Counted from the first letter of the stretch, positions 45,810 through 54,475 are shown. The stretch: 64,000 nt of DNA from Pedobacter xixiisoli (GCF_900215335.1 NZ_OCMT01000002.1:372001-436000); one strand, 5' to 3'. Made by a program: numbers and translations. Notes: generated from the sequence alone by a model not told the origin.

Positions 45810-47900
45810 CTAGTTCGCTAATGCAGTGCGTTTCGCTTTAATTCCGTTTAAAAACTCCTCTGCTTGTGCGTAATAGGCTTTCGCAAATTCTTCCGAAGGT
45901 TCATTCTTGTTAATTTGAAGTACCAAATCGGCGAAGCTTTGTCCTAGGCTAAATTCTCCACTTTCCACATAGTGATTATCAAATTCTTTGATTACACCAG
46001 CTTGTGTACTTGCATTTACACCTTTATCTAGCAATAAGGATTTTGCTGCATTCACCATCGATGCATAAGTGTGATAAATAGCATCTGCGTAAGAACCGTT
46101 GTTTAATGATGCCGTAGCCCATCCAAATTTCTCGTCGGCCTCTAGCAGTAAAGTAGCTACCAAATCAATCACTACGCCCGCACATTCGCCTACGCCAATG
46201 GCAGTAACGAAAGTTTCTTCATGTCCCCAGTCTACAAATTCTTCCGTTTTTAAATTGGTTAAATCTGCTAATGGTTTTAATAATTGATAGAAGTGGTCTT
46301 TACCTTTTCTATCATAATATTTATGAAAAGTTTCTTCTGCCTCGTTATTTGCTTTAAAATCGTTTAAGATATAATGTAGTACACTTGTAGCACGCTTAGA
46401 AGGTACTTTTATGACACGTTCCGCCACACGACCAAAACCATCACCTACCGTTCCGCCACCTAGCATTACCTGCACAGCCGGCACAACTTTTCCTTCCGCT
46501 TTTACCGAACTACCGTGAAAACCTATCTCTGCCAAACCATGCTGACCGCAAGAATTCATACAACCGCTAATTTTGATATTGATATTCTTTTCGTAAATCA
46601 ACTCGGGAAAATCATGGTAAATTACATCTTCCAAAACCTCAGCTAAAGTCATGCTGTTAGAAATACCTAAATTACAGGTATCTGTACCAGGGCATGTGGT
46701 AATATCTGCCAAACTATCGAAACCTAAAGCGGTAAAACCCAATTCGTTTAAAGCAACATATAATGATGGAAGAGCTTCTTTTCTAACAAATTTCAGCAAC
46801 AAGCCTTGATTTTGCGTAATTCTAATTTCGTCAGCGATGTGTGGTCTAACCGCAGCAACAAAAGCTCTGGCCAAATCAGTTTTGATATCGCCAACGGTTA
46901 CTTTTACGTAAACCCCAAAGAAACCTTCTTGCTTTTGCTCAATAACGTTGGTAGCTAACCAGTGCTTGTAGTGTGTTTCATTTGCAATTTCAACCGCAAC
47001 GTATTCTTTTTCTGGCTGTGGCTCCGGTTGTGGAACTGTATCTAAATCGATTTTGAAGGTTTTTACTTTAATTGCGATACGTTCTTCATCTACCAACCTT
47101 AATACCTCTTCCAATCCAAGTTTTTGAACCAAGTACTTTAAACGAGCTTTATTTCTATTGTTACGTTCGCCGTATCTATCAAAAACACGCAAAACCGCTT
47201 CTGTAAAAGGGATTAACTGATCTTCTGGCAAAAACTCTTGTACTGCACTTGCCAAAAATGGTTGCGCACCCAATCCACCAGCAAACATTACCTTAAAACC
47301 TCGCTCCCCGTTTTCGTTAATTTTAGGAATAAAACCTAAATCATGGATATAACTATACGCCGTATCCTTCTCGCTGGACGAGAAAGAAATCTTGATCTTT
47401 CTTCCCATTTCTTGGCAGATAGGATTACGTAGAAAGTAGGCAAAAACCGCTTGTGCATAAGGAGAAACATCAAATGGTTCGTCTTTATCTATTCCAGAAT
47501 TTGGCGATGCTGTTACGTTACGCACTGTATTACCACAAGCCTCACGTAAAGTGATATCGTCTCTTTCTAACTCTGCCCAAAGCTCTGGAGTTCTATCTAA
47601 ACTCACATAGTGAATCTGGATATCCTGACGAGTAGTTAAGTGTAAGTTACCGCTTCCGTATTCGTCGGCAACATCGGCAATACGCAATAATTGCTTAAAG
47701 GTTACTTTACCAAAAGGCAACTTAATACGTACCATTTGTACACCAGGTTGGCGCTGTCCGTAAACACCACGAGCTAAGCGAAGACTTCTAAATTTTTCCT
47801 CGTGTATCGTGCCGTCACGAAAGGCTTTGATTTTACGTTCAAGATCAATAATATCCTGTTCTACAATTGGGTTTTCAAGCTCTGTTCTAAAACTCTGCAT
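45810..47900 (-). CDS. Siroheme sulfite (nitrite/sulfite) reductase with C-terminal HEPN-like domain
   Basis: A 696-residue protein, longer than the usual 550. Two ferredoxin-like/catalytic repeats contain FGKVTFKQLLRIADVADEYG, NVTASPNSG and the 4Fe-4S/siroheme cysteines CPGTDTC (C403, C409) and GCMNSCG (C447, C451), so it is a ferredoxin-type assimilatory reductase producing sulfide. No flavoprotein subunit CysJ is present. After about residue 550 a helical extension begins with VGECAGVVIDLVATLL and continues into YADAIYHTYASMVNAAKSLL, a HEPN-like segment. It heads the operon; a leader with uORF and hairpin lies upstream. Confidence 0.92.
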   Translation of the reverse strand: MQSFRTELENPIVEQDIIDLERKIKAFRDGTIHEEKFRSLRLARGVYGQRQPGVQMVRIKLPFGKVTFKQLLRIADVADEYGSGNLHLTTRQDIQIHYVSLDRTPELWAELERDDITLREACGNTVRNVTASPNSGIDKDEPFDVSPYAQAVFAYFLRNPICQEMGRKIKISFSSSEKDTAYSYIHDLGFIPKINENGERGFKVMFAGGLGAQPFLASAVQEFLPEDQLIPFTEAVLRVFDRYGERNNRNKARLKYLVQKLGLEEVLRLVDEERIAIKVKTFKIDLDTVPQPEPQPEKEYVAVEIANETHYKHWLATNVIEQKQEGFFGVYVKVTVGDIKTDLARAFVAAVRPHIADEIRITQNQGLLLKFVRKEALPSLYVALNELGFTALGFDSLADITTCPGTDTCNLGISNSMTLAEVLEDVIYHDFPELIYEKNINIKISGCMNSCGQHGLAEIGFHGSSVKAEGKVVPAVQVMLGGGTVGDGFGRVAERVIKVPSKRATSVLHYILNDFKANNEAEETFHKYYDRKGKDHFYQLLKPLADLTNLKTEEFVDWGHEETFVTAIGVGECAGVVIDLVATLLLEADEKFGWATASLNNGSYADAIYHTYASMVNAAKSLLLDKGVNASTQAGVIKEFDNHYVESGEFSLGQSFADLVLQINKNEPSEEFAKAYYAQAEEFLNGIKAKRTALAN

Positions 47901-47923
47901 GGTTGTTGGTTGTGCTTTTATTC

Positions 47924-47953
47924 AAAAAATGCCTCTCTTGTGGGAGAAGCATT
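47924..47953 (-). terminator. Terminator-like hairpin in the sulfate operon leader (candidate attenuator)
   Basis: On the minus strand AATGCTTCTCCCACAAGAGA, then GGCATT and a run of six T: AATGC pairs with GCATT and TCTC-type bases extend the stem with one mismatch. The hairpin ends 23 bases before the sulfite reductase ATG. An upstream segment GGTAGAAG (47995 to 47988) can pair with the 5' arm CTTCTCCC with one mismatch, so an alternative fold is possible. Confidence 0.65.
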
Positions 47954-47990
47954 CCTATTCAATTTCTTTAAAATGATATACGTACTTCTT

Positions 47991-48017
47991 CTACCTCGTT
48001 TTGCAACAGTGGTTCAT
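47991..48017 (-). CDS. Candidate leader peptide MNHCCKTR
   Basis: A nine-codon frame on the minus strand (ATG at 48017, TAG at 47991-47993) encodes MNHCCKTR, with adjacent cysteine codons TGT TGC at positions 4 and 5. It lies between the likely promoter and the terminator-like hairpin of the operon that makes sulfide for cysteine. Position and content suggest a cysteine-sensing attenuation peptide. No strong Shine-Dalgarno is seen (ACAATCAACC before the ATG), and so short a frame can occur by chance; the adjacent cysteines in exactly this place make it more credible. Confidence 0.55.
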   Translation of the reverse strand: MNHCCKTR

Positions 48018-48063
48018 GGTTGATTGTGGCATCAGACAGTATGTAAATATAATTTTCATACAC

Positions 48064-48071
48064 CAAATATA
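48064..48071 (-). promoter_or_regulatory. -7 box of the sulfate operon promoter
   Basis: TATATTTG on the minus strand fits TAnnTTTG. It would start a transcript with a leader of about 155 bases that includes the uORF and the hairpin. No -33 TTG lies at the right distance, which would fit a promoter needing an activator such as the neighbouring Rrf2 protein. Confidence 0.5.
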
Positions 48072-48228
48072 TAAAGTATATAGGAATAGTAGTAATTAAA
48101 TTTGATTTTTATCTCTATCGAGCTGGGAGGCTAGATTTAAAAGCGTCTATCGAGATATACGAAAATTACCTCAACGTACTGAAAAACAAAAAGAAAGCAA
48201 ATAAACAGACAGTTTATTTAGAATGATT

Positions 48229-48666
48229 TTAAATTTCTATTTTAAGGTTATCTTCTCTAGCAATTACATCAGCAATACTAGTTTCACCTAAAATTTTAAG
48301 CGTTGCGTCACGCACATCGATAAAAGCACTTCTGATACCACAGGTTACTTCGTCTTTACACTCATCACATTTATGATAAAAGTTTAAACTAGCACATGGA
48401 AGCATAGCAACAGGCCCGTCAGTTAGGCGTAAAATCTGCACCAAATAAATATCTTCAGGTTTTTTATTAAGGCTGTAACCACCTCCAGCACCCTTTTTAC
48501 TGTATAAAAAGCCTGCGTTCCTTAAGTCTAAAAGAATCTGCTCTAAAAATTTCTTGGGGATGCGCTCTTCTTCTGCAATTTTTGAAATTTGCATTGGAGG
48601 CATGTCTAGATTTTTACCTAGCGCAACTAGCGCTTTAATGGCGTATTTTGTCTTTTTAGAAAGCAT
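48229..48666 (-). CDS. Rrf2-family transcriptional regulator (CymR/IscR-like)
   Basis: A 145-residue protein with the Rrf2 winged helix (MLSKKTKYAIKALVALGKN, ISKIAEEERIPKKFLEQIL, GGGYSLNKKPEDI) and four cysteines (C91, C100, C103, C109) in the region where IscR and NsrR bind Fe-S clusters. It sits directly upstream of the sulfate operon in the same direction, so a role as its regulator (CymR-like) is likely. Whether it senses an Fe-S cluster, O-acetylserine or thiols cannot be read from the sequence. Confidence 0.9.
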   Translation of the reverse strand: MLSKKTKYAIKALVALGKNLDMPPMQISKIAEEERIPKKFLEQILLDLRNAGFLYSKKGAGGGYSLNKKPEDIYLVQILRLTDGPVAMLPCASLNFYHKCDECKDEVTCGIRSAFIDVRDATLKILGETSIADVIAREDNLKIEI

Positions 48667-48672
48667 ACGTTA

Positions 48673-48680
48673 CAAATGTA
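48673..48680 (-). promoter_or_regulatory. -7 box for the Rrf2 gene
   Basis: TACATTTG on the minus strand ends seven bases before the ATG at 48666, predicting an almost leaderless transcript. Just upstream are three copies of an 8-base unit (ATTGTTGG/ATTGTTAG, 48687-48710). Confidence 0.4.
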
Positions 48681-48845
48681 TGAAATATTGTTGGATTGTT
48701 AGATTGTTGGTTAATTGTTGAAACTGGTTAACTGATAAATTGCAGACTGAACATTTCCTTCAGATGTTCGCAGATTTGACCGCAGATATTTGATGATTTG
48801 ATATGTCTTTAACTCTTTGATAATTGGGATATTGATTACTGGTCA

Positions 48846-48895
48846 TTCTTAACTGATACCTGTCCCCTAGCCCCTGACCACTAATCCCTCTCTGG
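48846..48895 (-). repeat. Degenerate G-rich repeat at the vsr stop
   Basis: On the vsr strand the TAG stop lies inside GGATTAGTGGTCAGGGG, followed by CTAGGGGACAGGTATCAG. The last residues of the gene are therefore encoded by the repeat. Confidence 0.55.
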
Positions 48896-49387
48896 TATCC
48901 TTCCCTTTTTTGCTGCTTCAATATATAATTTAATCTGATTTACGCAGACCATCAAATTTTGTTTGATTTCGTGTTCCCAAAAGCGCATCACTACATAACC
49001 CATTGCTTGTAAACCATGATTTACAAATTGGTCACGCTGCATATTACGTTCTATTTTAGGTATCCAAAAAGCTTGGTTGGTTTTAGGTTTACGCTTTTGC
49101 CATTCGTAACCATGCCAAAAATCACCATCGATAAATATAGCTAATTGGTATTTTTCTATCACTAAATCTGGTCTACCTAGTAAATCTTTACGATGAATTC
49201 TAAATCGGATATTTTCTTTCCAAAGTGCTTTTCTTAGCAATAGCTCGGGCTTACTGTTGGCACCTTTAATCTTAGCCATAGTTTTGCTTCGCTGCTTGGT
49301 AGTATAAAAACCAGCACTTTCTTCAAACCGAGGTACTTTTATCGCATTTTCCTCTATCGGCAGATCATATTTACGCTGCTTCTTCAT
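48881..49387 (-). CDS. vsr: Vsr: very short patch repair endonuclease
   Basis: A 168-residue protein. The typical start RSKTMAKIKGANSKPELLLRKALW, the active-site region GRPDLVIEKYQLAIFIDGDFWHG and KIERNMQRDQFVNHGL identify Vsr, which nicks T:G mismatches left by deamination of 5-methylcytosine. No cytosine methyltransferase is within the window, so it is an orphan here. Its last codons run into an intergenic repeat, which may have replaced the original end. Confidence 0.93.
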   Translation of the reverse strand: MKKQRKYDLPIEENAIKVPRFEESAGFYTTKQRSKTMAKIKGANSKPELLLRKALWKENIRFRIHRKDLLGRPDLVIEKYQLAIFIDGDFWHGYEWQKRKPKTNQAFWIPKIERNMQRDQFVNHGLQAMGYVVMRFWEHEIKQNLMVCVNQIKLYIEAAKKGRIPERD

Positions 49388-49456
49388 CGCTCTGCGAAAT
49401 TACATTTAATACAAATACCAATCATTCCTGTTTCAATGCTTTTAAGCCTATGTTAA

Positions 49457-50629
49457 ATGCAGATCGTCGATTTTAGCATCAACTACGTTTTACATTTCTG
49501 CATCTTTACCACAACACCATCGTTGTTAATTGGTTTGATATCGTATTTTTACTTCAACAAAATGACACTACAGCTAAAGAAATTATTCGAAAACAAAATC
49601 GTCAAACACAACATCAAATACATTGGTGTAGGTATATGCGTGGGAATTTGCATCAATCTTCTTATAGCGGTAGTAAGCAGAAACGGCATTTCGGGCAGAC
49701 AAATTTTCTTCAACATTTTATTCAGTGTTTTTATCAGTATCGCAATCTCTAACATTTTTTCATTTTTTCAGAGATGTAGCTACAAATTTGCTCGTAACTT
49801 TTGGCAAATTACACTACTGTATTATGCCTGCAATTTACTGGGAATGATTGTAGGGATCGAAGTAAGTTATTTTATCATTTCATTTTTCTACGACATTCCG
49901 TTTGAACTTTTTAACCATACGCAAGATTACAAGTCAATTTCGGTAGTAGTGTTAATAGTGGGTACGATCATGCTGCTTTATCATTTGCAGCAACGAAACA
50001 CAGAAAATGCAATAAAAGCAAAAGAAGCCGATTTAATTAGAATAAACCAACTTAAAACTAAAGCAGAGCTACAGGCTTTACAATCAAAAATAAACCCTCA
50101 TTTTTTGTATAATGCTTTAAATGCCATTACAAGTTTAATTCACGAAGACCCAGACAAAGCGGAAGACATGACCATTAAACTTTCTAAACTGTTTAGGTAC
50201 AGTATTAACTCGCAACAAGAAAACTACTGCACCTTAAAGGAGGAAATAGATATTTTAAACACTTATCTGGCTATTGAAAAAGTTAGGTTTGGTAACAGAA
50301 TTAACTTTGATATTCAAACAGAGGAAAGTTTAGCACATCTACAATTTCCTCGTTTCTTATTACAGCCTTTGGTAGAAAATGCCTTAAAACATGGTTTAAA
50401 GAATACTTTCGAGAATGGATTTTTAGGGGTAAAAATTTGTAAAACTGTAAGCACAATCAGCATCTCGGTGATAGATAACGGCATTCCATTTCCAGATGAG
50501 CTCATCGCAGGGTATGGCTTACAGAGCACTTTCGATAAACTGAAGCTTTTATATCCTAATGAGCACGAAATTGAGATGATTAACCAACCTACTAAACAAA
50601 TTAAAATTACAATACCTTTAAACGGATGA
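49457..50629 (+). CDS. LytS-type sensor histidine kinase
   Basis: A 390-residue protein: four N-terminal membrane helices (about 5-190), a short coiled coil, then the His_kinase domain with QSKINPHFLYNALNAI (H215) and an ATPase part with LVENALKHGLKN and DNGIPFP. It overlaps its LytTR regulator by four bases. The stimulus is unknown. Confidence 0.93.
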   Translation: MQIVDFSINYVLHFCIFTTTPSLLIGLISYFYFNKMTLQLKKLFENKIVKHNIKYIGVGICVGICINLLIAVVSRNGISGRQIFFNILFSVFISIAISNIFSFFQRCSYKFARNFWQITLLYYACNLLGMIVGIEVSYFIISFFYDIPFELFNHTQDYKSISVVVLIVGTIMLLYHLQQRNTENAIKAKEADLIRINQLKTKAELQALQSKINPHFLYNALNAITSLIHEDPDKAEDMTIKLSKLFRYSINSQQENYCTLKEEIDILNTYLAIEKVRFGNRINFDIQTEESLAHLQFPRFLLQPLVENALKHGLKNTFENGFLGVKICKTVSTISISVIDNGIPFPDELIAGYGLQSTFDKLKLLYPNEHEIEMINQPTKQIKITIPLNG

Positions 50630-51369
50630 GCTGGAAAACCATTATTATTGAAGACGAACAGTTAGCACGACAACGACTTAAAAGGCTTTTAAATAACTAT
50701 TCGGAAATTGAAATTATTGCGGAGGCAGAAAATGGAGCACAAGGCTTAGCGCTTATTAACAAACACCAGCCAGATTTGATATTTCTAGATATTGAGATGC
50801 CCATTTTAAATGGTTTTGAAATGCTAGCCCAACTAACGGAAAATCAGCCTAAAGTGGTTTTTACAACCGCATATGACCAATATGCAATAAAGGCATTCGA
50901 AGAAGGTTCTATAGATTATCTACTGAAACCAATTGAGCTAGAGCGTTTAGACAAAACTATTGCTAAACTAAAACAAACCAATTTAGCTAAACCAGCTATC
51001 GCTATTGAAGATTTACTGCAGCAAATTAAGGGAAAACCAACAGCAAAAACGCTTACGGTAAAACTCGGAGATAGGATTCTTTTGATCAAGTTTGAAGATA
51101 TTGTTCACATACAAGCCGAAGACAAATATGTTTTTCTGCATACCGCTGATGGCAAAAAACATCTTACAGATTATACCTTATCTACTTTAGAAGAAAAATT
51201 ACCAGAAGACTTCTTGCGTATTCATCGTAGCGACATCATCAATACCAATCACATTACAGAAATAAGAAGAGGCTTTAATGGTGCCTTGGTTTTTGTAATG
51301 AGCAATGGAGAAAAAGTAACTTCTAGCAGGTCAAATAGCGAGAGTTTAAGACAACGATTTGAGATTTAA
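50626..51369 (+). CDS. LytTR-family response regulator
   Basis: A 247-residue protein: receiver with phospho-acceptor D55 (FLDIEMPILNG) and K in YLLKPIE, then a LytTR DNA-binding domain (about 140-247) with FLRIHRSDIINTNHITEI. Partner of the LytS kinase encoded upstream. Its 3' end overlaps the convergent helicase gene by four bases. Confidence 0.95.
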   Translation: MSWKTIIIEDEQLARQRLKRLLNNYSEIEIIAEAENGAQGLALINKHQPDLIFLDIEMPILNGFEMLAQLTENQPKVVFTTAYDQYAIKAFEEGSIDYLLKPIELERLDKTIAKLKQTNLAKPAIAIEDLLQQIKGKPTAKTLTVKLGDRILLIKFEDIVHIQAEDKYVFLHTADGKKHLTDYTLSTLEEKLPEDFLRIHRSDIINTNHITEIRRGFNGALVFVMSNGEKVTSSRSNSESLRQRFEI

Positions 51370-52817
51370 TAGTCATCATCTTCTACTTTCTCTGCAAATA
51401 AATCCTTACCAAAATTCACTAAAAAAAGCTCTTTCTTGGCTCTAGTTACCGCAGTGTACAACCATCGCAAAAAATCTAGATCAATCATATCTTCCGTTAG
51501 GTAACCTTGATCTACAAAAACTGCATCCCATTGGCCACCCTGAGCTTTGTGACAGGTTACCGCGTAAGCAAATTTTATTTGCAGTGCATTATAGTATGGA
51601 TCTTGCTTAATAGCCTGCAACCGTTCTTTCTTATTCGTAATATGTTCGTAGTCTAACAATAAACCTTCGTACAATTTTTTACTGGCTTCGTAAGGTAAAT
51701 TAGGGCTTTCAATTTGTAGAGTATCTAACAACACCTTGCAAGTAATTGCGCCCATGTCCGGAAAATCTATCAACTCTAATTGAACTTCTGCAAATCGGAA
51801 ACCATGACGCTCTTCTTCTCGTCTAACTCTAATAATTTTTGCCATATCGCCATTGGCAATAAAGGCAGTTTCATTATCATCTGGTAACCAAAAATAATTA
51901 TTGCGAACCACCATGATGTAATCTCCCCCACTCAATTCTTCATCTCTGTAAAGTAGCCTAGCCCTTATTTGATTGTTGTAAATATTGGCAGACTTATTAG
52001 ACCTACAAACCACTAGCGAACTTTCTAATCCATATTTACCATAAGCGTATTCCAATCCTTCAACAAATTTTACCCCGGTCATTCTAAAAATATCTTTAAA
52101 TCCTTTGGTAATAAATTTCGGAAATTGAGCTTCATCTTCGTAGGTATTTACCAATTTACGCAGCATAGTTGCATTGGCTAAAATACCCGATTTTTTCTCC
52201 TGCCTAACCACTTCGGTAAGTTCAACACAGGTAACATCTAAATGAAAATTACTGCTTAGGTATTCGGGGTTTAATGCAGGGCTATCTACACTGCCAACTG
52301 GCGGAAGTTGGGCGGTGTCTCCCACAAATAGCAGGAAACAATTTTTCGGCGACCCATCTGGTGCTGGCTGAAAAACAAACTCCAACAGATCTGCCAAGAA
52401 AGATGAACCATTCTGCGTACTCCACTCGTCGGCAATCATAGAAGCTTCATCTACTATAAAAACAGTATTTGTTGCCAAGTTTGGAGCCAATTGAAAAACC
52501 ATGTCCATACTTACCGCACTCTTCTTTCTGTAGATTTTTTTATGGATGGTGAGTGACTTCTGTCCCGTATAATTGCTCATCACTTTTGCAGCTCTACCTG
52601 TGGGTGCCAGCAAAGCAGATTTCAATCCAAATTTTGGTAAAGCCTTTACCAAAGCTGCTACTGATGTAGTTTTCCCCGTTCCCGCATATCCTTTTAGAAC
52701 AAAACAAGCTTCATCATTAGATTTACTTAAAAATGTTGCGGCTTCAATACAAAAACGTAGTTGTTCTTTTGTTGGTGCAAAAGGGTACGATTGTGCAATT
52801 AAACTAGCTTTGTCCAT
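51366..52817 (-). CDS. RecD-like superfamily 1B DNA helicase
   Basis: A 483-residue ATPase: Walker A GYAGTGKTTS, Walker B VFIVDEASM, motif III GDTAQLPPVGS and the UvrD_C_2 end with YAVTCHKAQGGQWDAVFVDQG and WLYTAVTRAKKELFLV. This is the short RecD/Pif1-like helicase common in Bacteroidota, thought to act in repair or recombination independently of RecBC. Confidence 0.92.
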   Translation of the reverse strand: MDKASLIAQSYPFAPTKEQLRFCIEAATFLSKSNDEACFVLKGYAGTGKTTSVAALVKALPKFGLKSALLAPTGRAAKVMSNYTGQKSLTIHKKIYRKKSAVSMDMVFQLAPNLATNTVFIVDEASMIADEWSTQNGSSFLADLLEFVFQPAPDGSPKNCFLLFVGDTAQLPPVGSVDSPALNPEYLSSNFHLDVTCVELTEVVRQEKKSGILANATMLRKLVNTYEDEAQFPKFITKGFKDIFRMTGVKFVEGLEYAYGKYGLESSLVVCRSNKSANIYNNQIRARLLYRDEELSGGDYIMVVRNNYFWLPDDNETAFIANGDMAKIIRVRREEERHGFRFAEVQLELIDFPDMGAITCKVLLDTLQIESPNLPYEASKKLYEGLLLDYEHITNKKERLQAIKQDPYYNALQIKFAYAVTCHKAQGGQWDAVFVDQGYLTEDMIDLDFLRWLYTAVTRAKKELFLVNFGKDLFAEKVEDDDY

Positions 52818-52931
52818 TCGGTAAAGATAGGGATTAGCGGTCAGCTATCGGGAGTTAGACAACAGTTAAGTTAATAACCAATCATCAAATTCCTATAATT
52901 AATATGGTAAAAATCCAGTTAGAACATTTAC

Positions 52932-52969
52932 CTATGTTGAGCAAAGCGAAATCCCGAAACGTCGGGAAA
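52932..52969. repeat. Short hairpin repeat
   Basis: GCAAAGCGAAATCCCGAAAC followed by GTCGGGA; TCCCGAAACGTCGGGA folds into a hairpin. A related TCCGAGACGTCGGA lies at 63277-63290. Confidence 0.45.
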
Positions 52970-52980
52970 CTAATGAACAA

Positions 52981-53012
52981 TTGAACCAATTAAATAAAAA
53001 AAACTATTTTTG
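52981..53012 (+). promoter_or_regulatory. Promoter of the DUF3822-rsmD unit
   Basis: TTG at 52981-52983, 21 bases, TATTTTTG at 53005-53012. The box ends seven bases before the ATG at 53020, giving a leader of only a few bases. Confidence 0.55.
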
Positions 53013-53019
53013 TTGATAG

Positions 53020-53844
53020 ATGAGCAATAACAGCATTTTACTAATTAACCCAAACTTTGAACCAACAAACAGTACGAATTTAAGTTTATTGGTTAAAATA
53101 GGTGCCGACACTTTTTCGTACGCCATCGTAGACATTGAGCACAAACTTGTCCATGCTGTTTATGACGAACAAGAATGTGACAGCGGGTACGAAAAGTTAA
53201 AGGAACGCTTAAAAACAGATACATATTTAAAGTTGGACTATAAAAATGTGAAAGTTGCATCACATACAAAGAACATCATTTTTGTGCCACAAGAGCTATT
53301 TAATGAGAGTGATGTAGCACTTTATACCAAGTTTTTTGCAGATGCAGATTCTCAAAATGTGTATGTACAACCTAGCTTACAACAAAACATTCACACCATT
53401 TTCTCTTTGCCTCAATCGATAGAAAAAGTGATAGACGAAAACTGGGCAAACAGCACTAAGCTACAACAAAATGCTGGTTTGGTTGAGCTTGCAACGAAGA
53501 TAGATACAGATAGCATCATCATAGATTTTACGGTTGGTTCTTTTCAACTATCCTACATCAGAGATGAAAAAATCGCTTTTACGCAAAGCTATCAATTTGA
53601 AGATGTGGACGAGCTAACCTACTACATTTTACTCATCACAACTCAATTAAGTATCGACACTAAAAAAACAGACATAAAAACCTGTGGAATTATTCATGAA
53701 GGCGATCCCAAGTGGGATTTACTTTCCCAGTACTTTAACAAAGTTGATTTGTTAGCAGTTTCTTCTGATTTGGATACTAATATTTTGGATGATATGCCTG
53801 CTCATTATTACACCAGCTTACTTTCATTGTTACAATGCGGATAG
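53020..53844 (+). CDS. DUF3822 protein
   Basis: A 274-residue protein with an actin/ASKHA-like feel (LLVKIGADTFSYAIVD, SIIIDFTVGSFQLSYIRD) typical of DUF3822, which in Bacteroidota regularly precedes rsmD and coaD. No catalytic motif is evident. It overlaps rsmD by ten bases, so the two are translated together. Confidence 0.88.
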   Translation: MSNNSILLINPNFEPTNSTNLSLLVKIGADTFSYAIVDIEHKLVHAVYDEQECDSGYEKLKERLKTDTYLKLDYKNVKVASHTKNIIFVPQELFNESDVALYTKFFADADSQNVYVQPSLQQNIHTIFSLPQSIEKVIDENWANSTKLQQNAGLVELATKIDTDSIIIDFTVGSFQLSYIRDEKIAFTQSYQFEDVDELTYYILLITTQLSIDTKKTDIKTCGIIHEGDPKWDLLSQYFNKVDLLAVSSDLDTNILDDMPAHYYTSLLSLLQCG

Positions 53845-54365
53845 TTGGTGGTAGATTAAAAGGCATACAGTTTCATGCACCTGCGAAACTTCCAGTAAGA
53901 CCAACCACGGATATGGCAAAGGAAGCTTTATTCAATATTTTGTTAAATAGCTACGATTTTGATGAATGCAAAATACTTGACCTATTTACAGGAACTGGCA
54001 ATATTAGTATTGAGTTTGCGTCTCGAGATGCAAAAAGTATCACTTCAGTAGATAAACATCCTGCTTGTGTTGCTTGGTTAAAAACAGTGAAGGAAAAACA
54101 TCAATTAAACACCATAGATATCCGTAAAGCTGATGTTTTTAAATTTTTAGCCCAAAGCAAAGAAAAATACGACATCATTTTTGCAGATCCGCCATACGAT
54201 TTACCAAATATCCCTTTGTTACCTCAATTGGTACATCAACATCAATTACTTAGCGAAAATGGAGTTTTGGTAGTAGAACATCCATCGATGTTAAAACTAG
54301 AACAGCAACCTGGATATACAGAGACTAGAAAATACGGCTATTCTTCTTTTAGTTTTTTTAAATAG
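53835..54365 (+). CDS. rsmD: RsmD: 16S rRNA (guanine-966-N2)-methyltransferase
   Basis: A 176-residue protein beginning MRIVGGRLKGIQF, with the family motif RPTTDMAKEALFNIL, the SAM-binding LDLFTGTGNISIEFASR and the catalytic DPPYDLP. It methylates G966 of 16S rRNA in the 30S subunit. Confidence 0.95.
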   Translation: MRIVGGRLKGIQFHAPAKLPVRPTTDMAKEALFNILLNSYDFDECKILDLFTGTGNISIEFASRDAKSITSVDKHPACVAWLKTVKEKHQLNTIDIRKADVFKFLAQSKEKYDIIFADPPYDLPNIPLLPQLVHQHQLLSENGVLVVEHPSMLKLEQQPGYTETRKYGYSSFSFFK

Positions 54366-54367
54366 AT

Positions 54368-54461
54368 AAAAGAACAAGGATAAAAGAGCAAGGAAATATA
54401 TGCAATGTTATTTTCTTACAATCTATCTTTATTCCTTATTCTTTGCTCCTTAATCCTTTTA
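54368..54461. repeat. Imperfect inverted repeat between rsmD and coaD
   Basis: AAGGATAAAAGAGCAAGGA on the left faces TCCTTATTCTTTGCTCCTT on the right as an imperfect inverse. The right arm carries the -33 box of the coaD promoter. Confidence 0.4.
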
Positions 54462-54472
54462 AATTATATTTG
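54442..54472 (+). promoter_or_regulatory. Promoter of coaD
   Basis: TTTG at 54442-54445 and TATATTTG at 54465-54472, spaced 19 bases, match the consensus exactly. Only three bases separate the box from the ATG at 54476, so transcription should start at the start codon (leaderless mRNA). Confidence 0.65.
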
Positions 54473-54475
54473 GTT

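Larger units (their letters stand above)
47901..48228. other. Leader and promoter region of the sulfate operon
   Basis: This 328-base spacer holds the parts described separately: promoter box, cysteine leader peptide and terminator-like hairpin. The remainder towards the Rrf2 gene is A+T-rich and shows nothing definite. Confidence 0.6.

Noticed and set aside
47802..48023. Plus-strand frame of 73 codons across the sulfite reductase start and leader
   Set aside because: It is antisense to the gene and to the leader elements and has no family features.
47901..48228. SAM or other known riboswitch in the sulfate operon leader
   Set aside because: I looked for the multi-stem conserved cores and could not match any; the only clear structure is the terminator-like hairpin.
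48687..48710. CRISPR or VNTR array
   Set aside because: There are only three 8-base units and no spacers; it is a simple tandem repeat.
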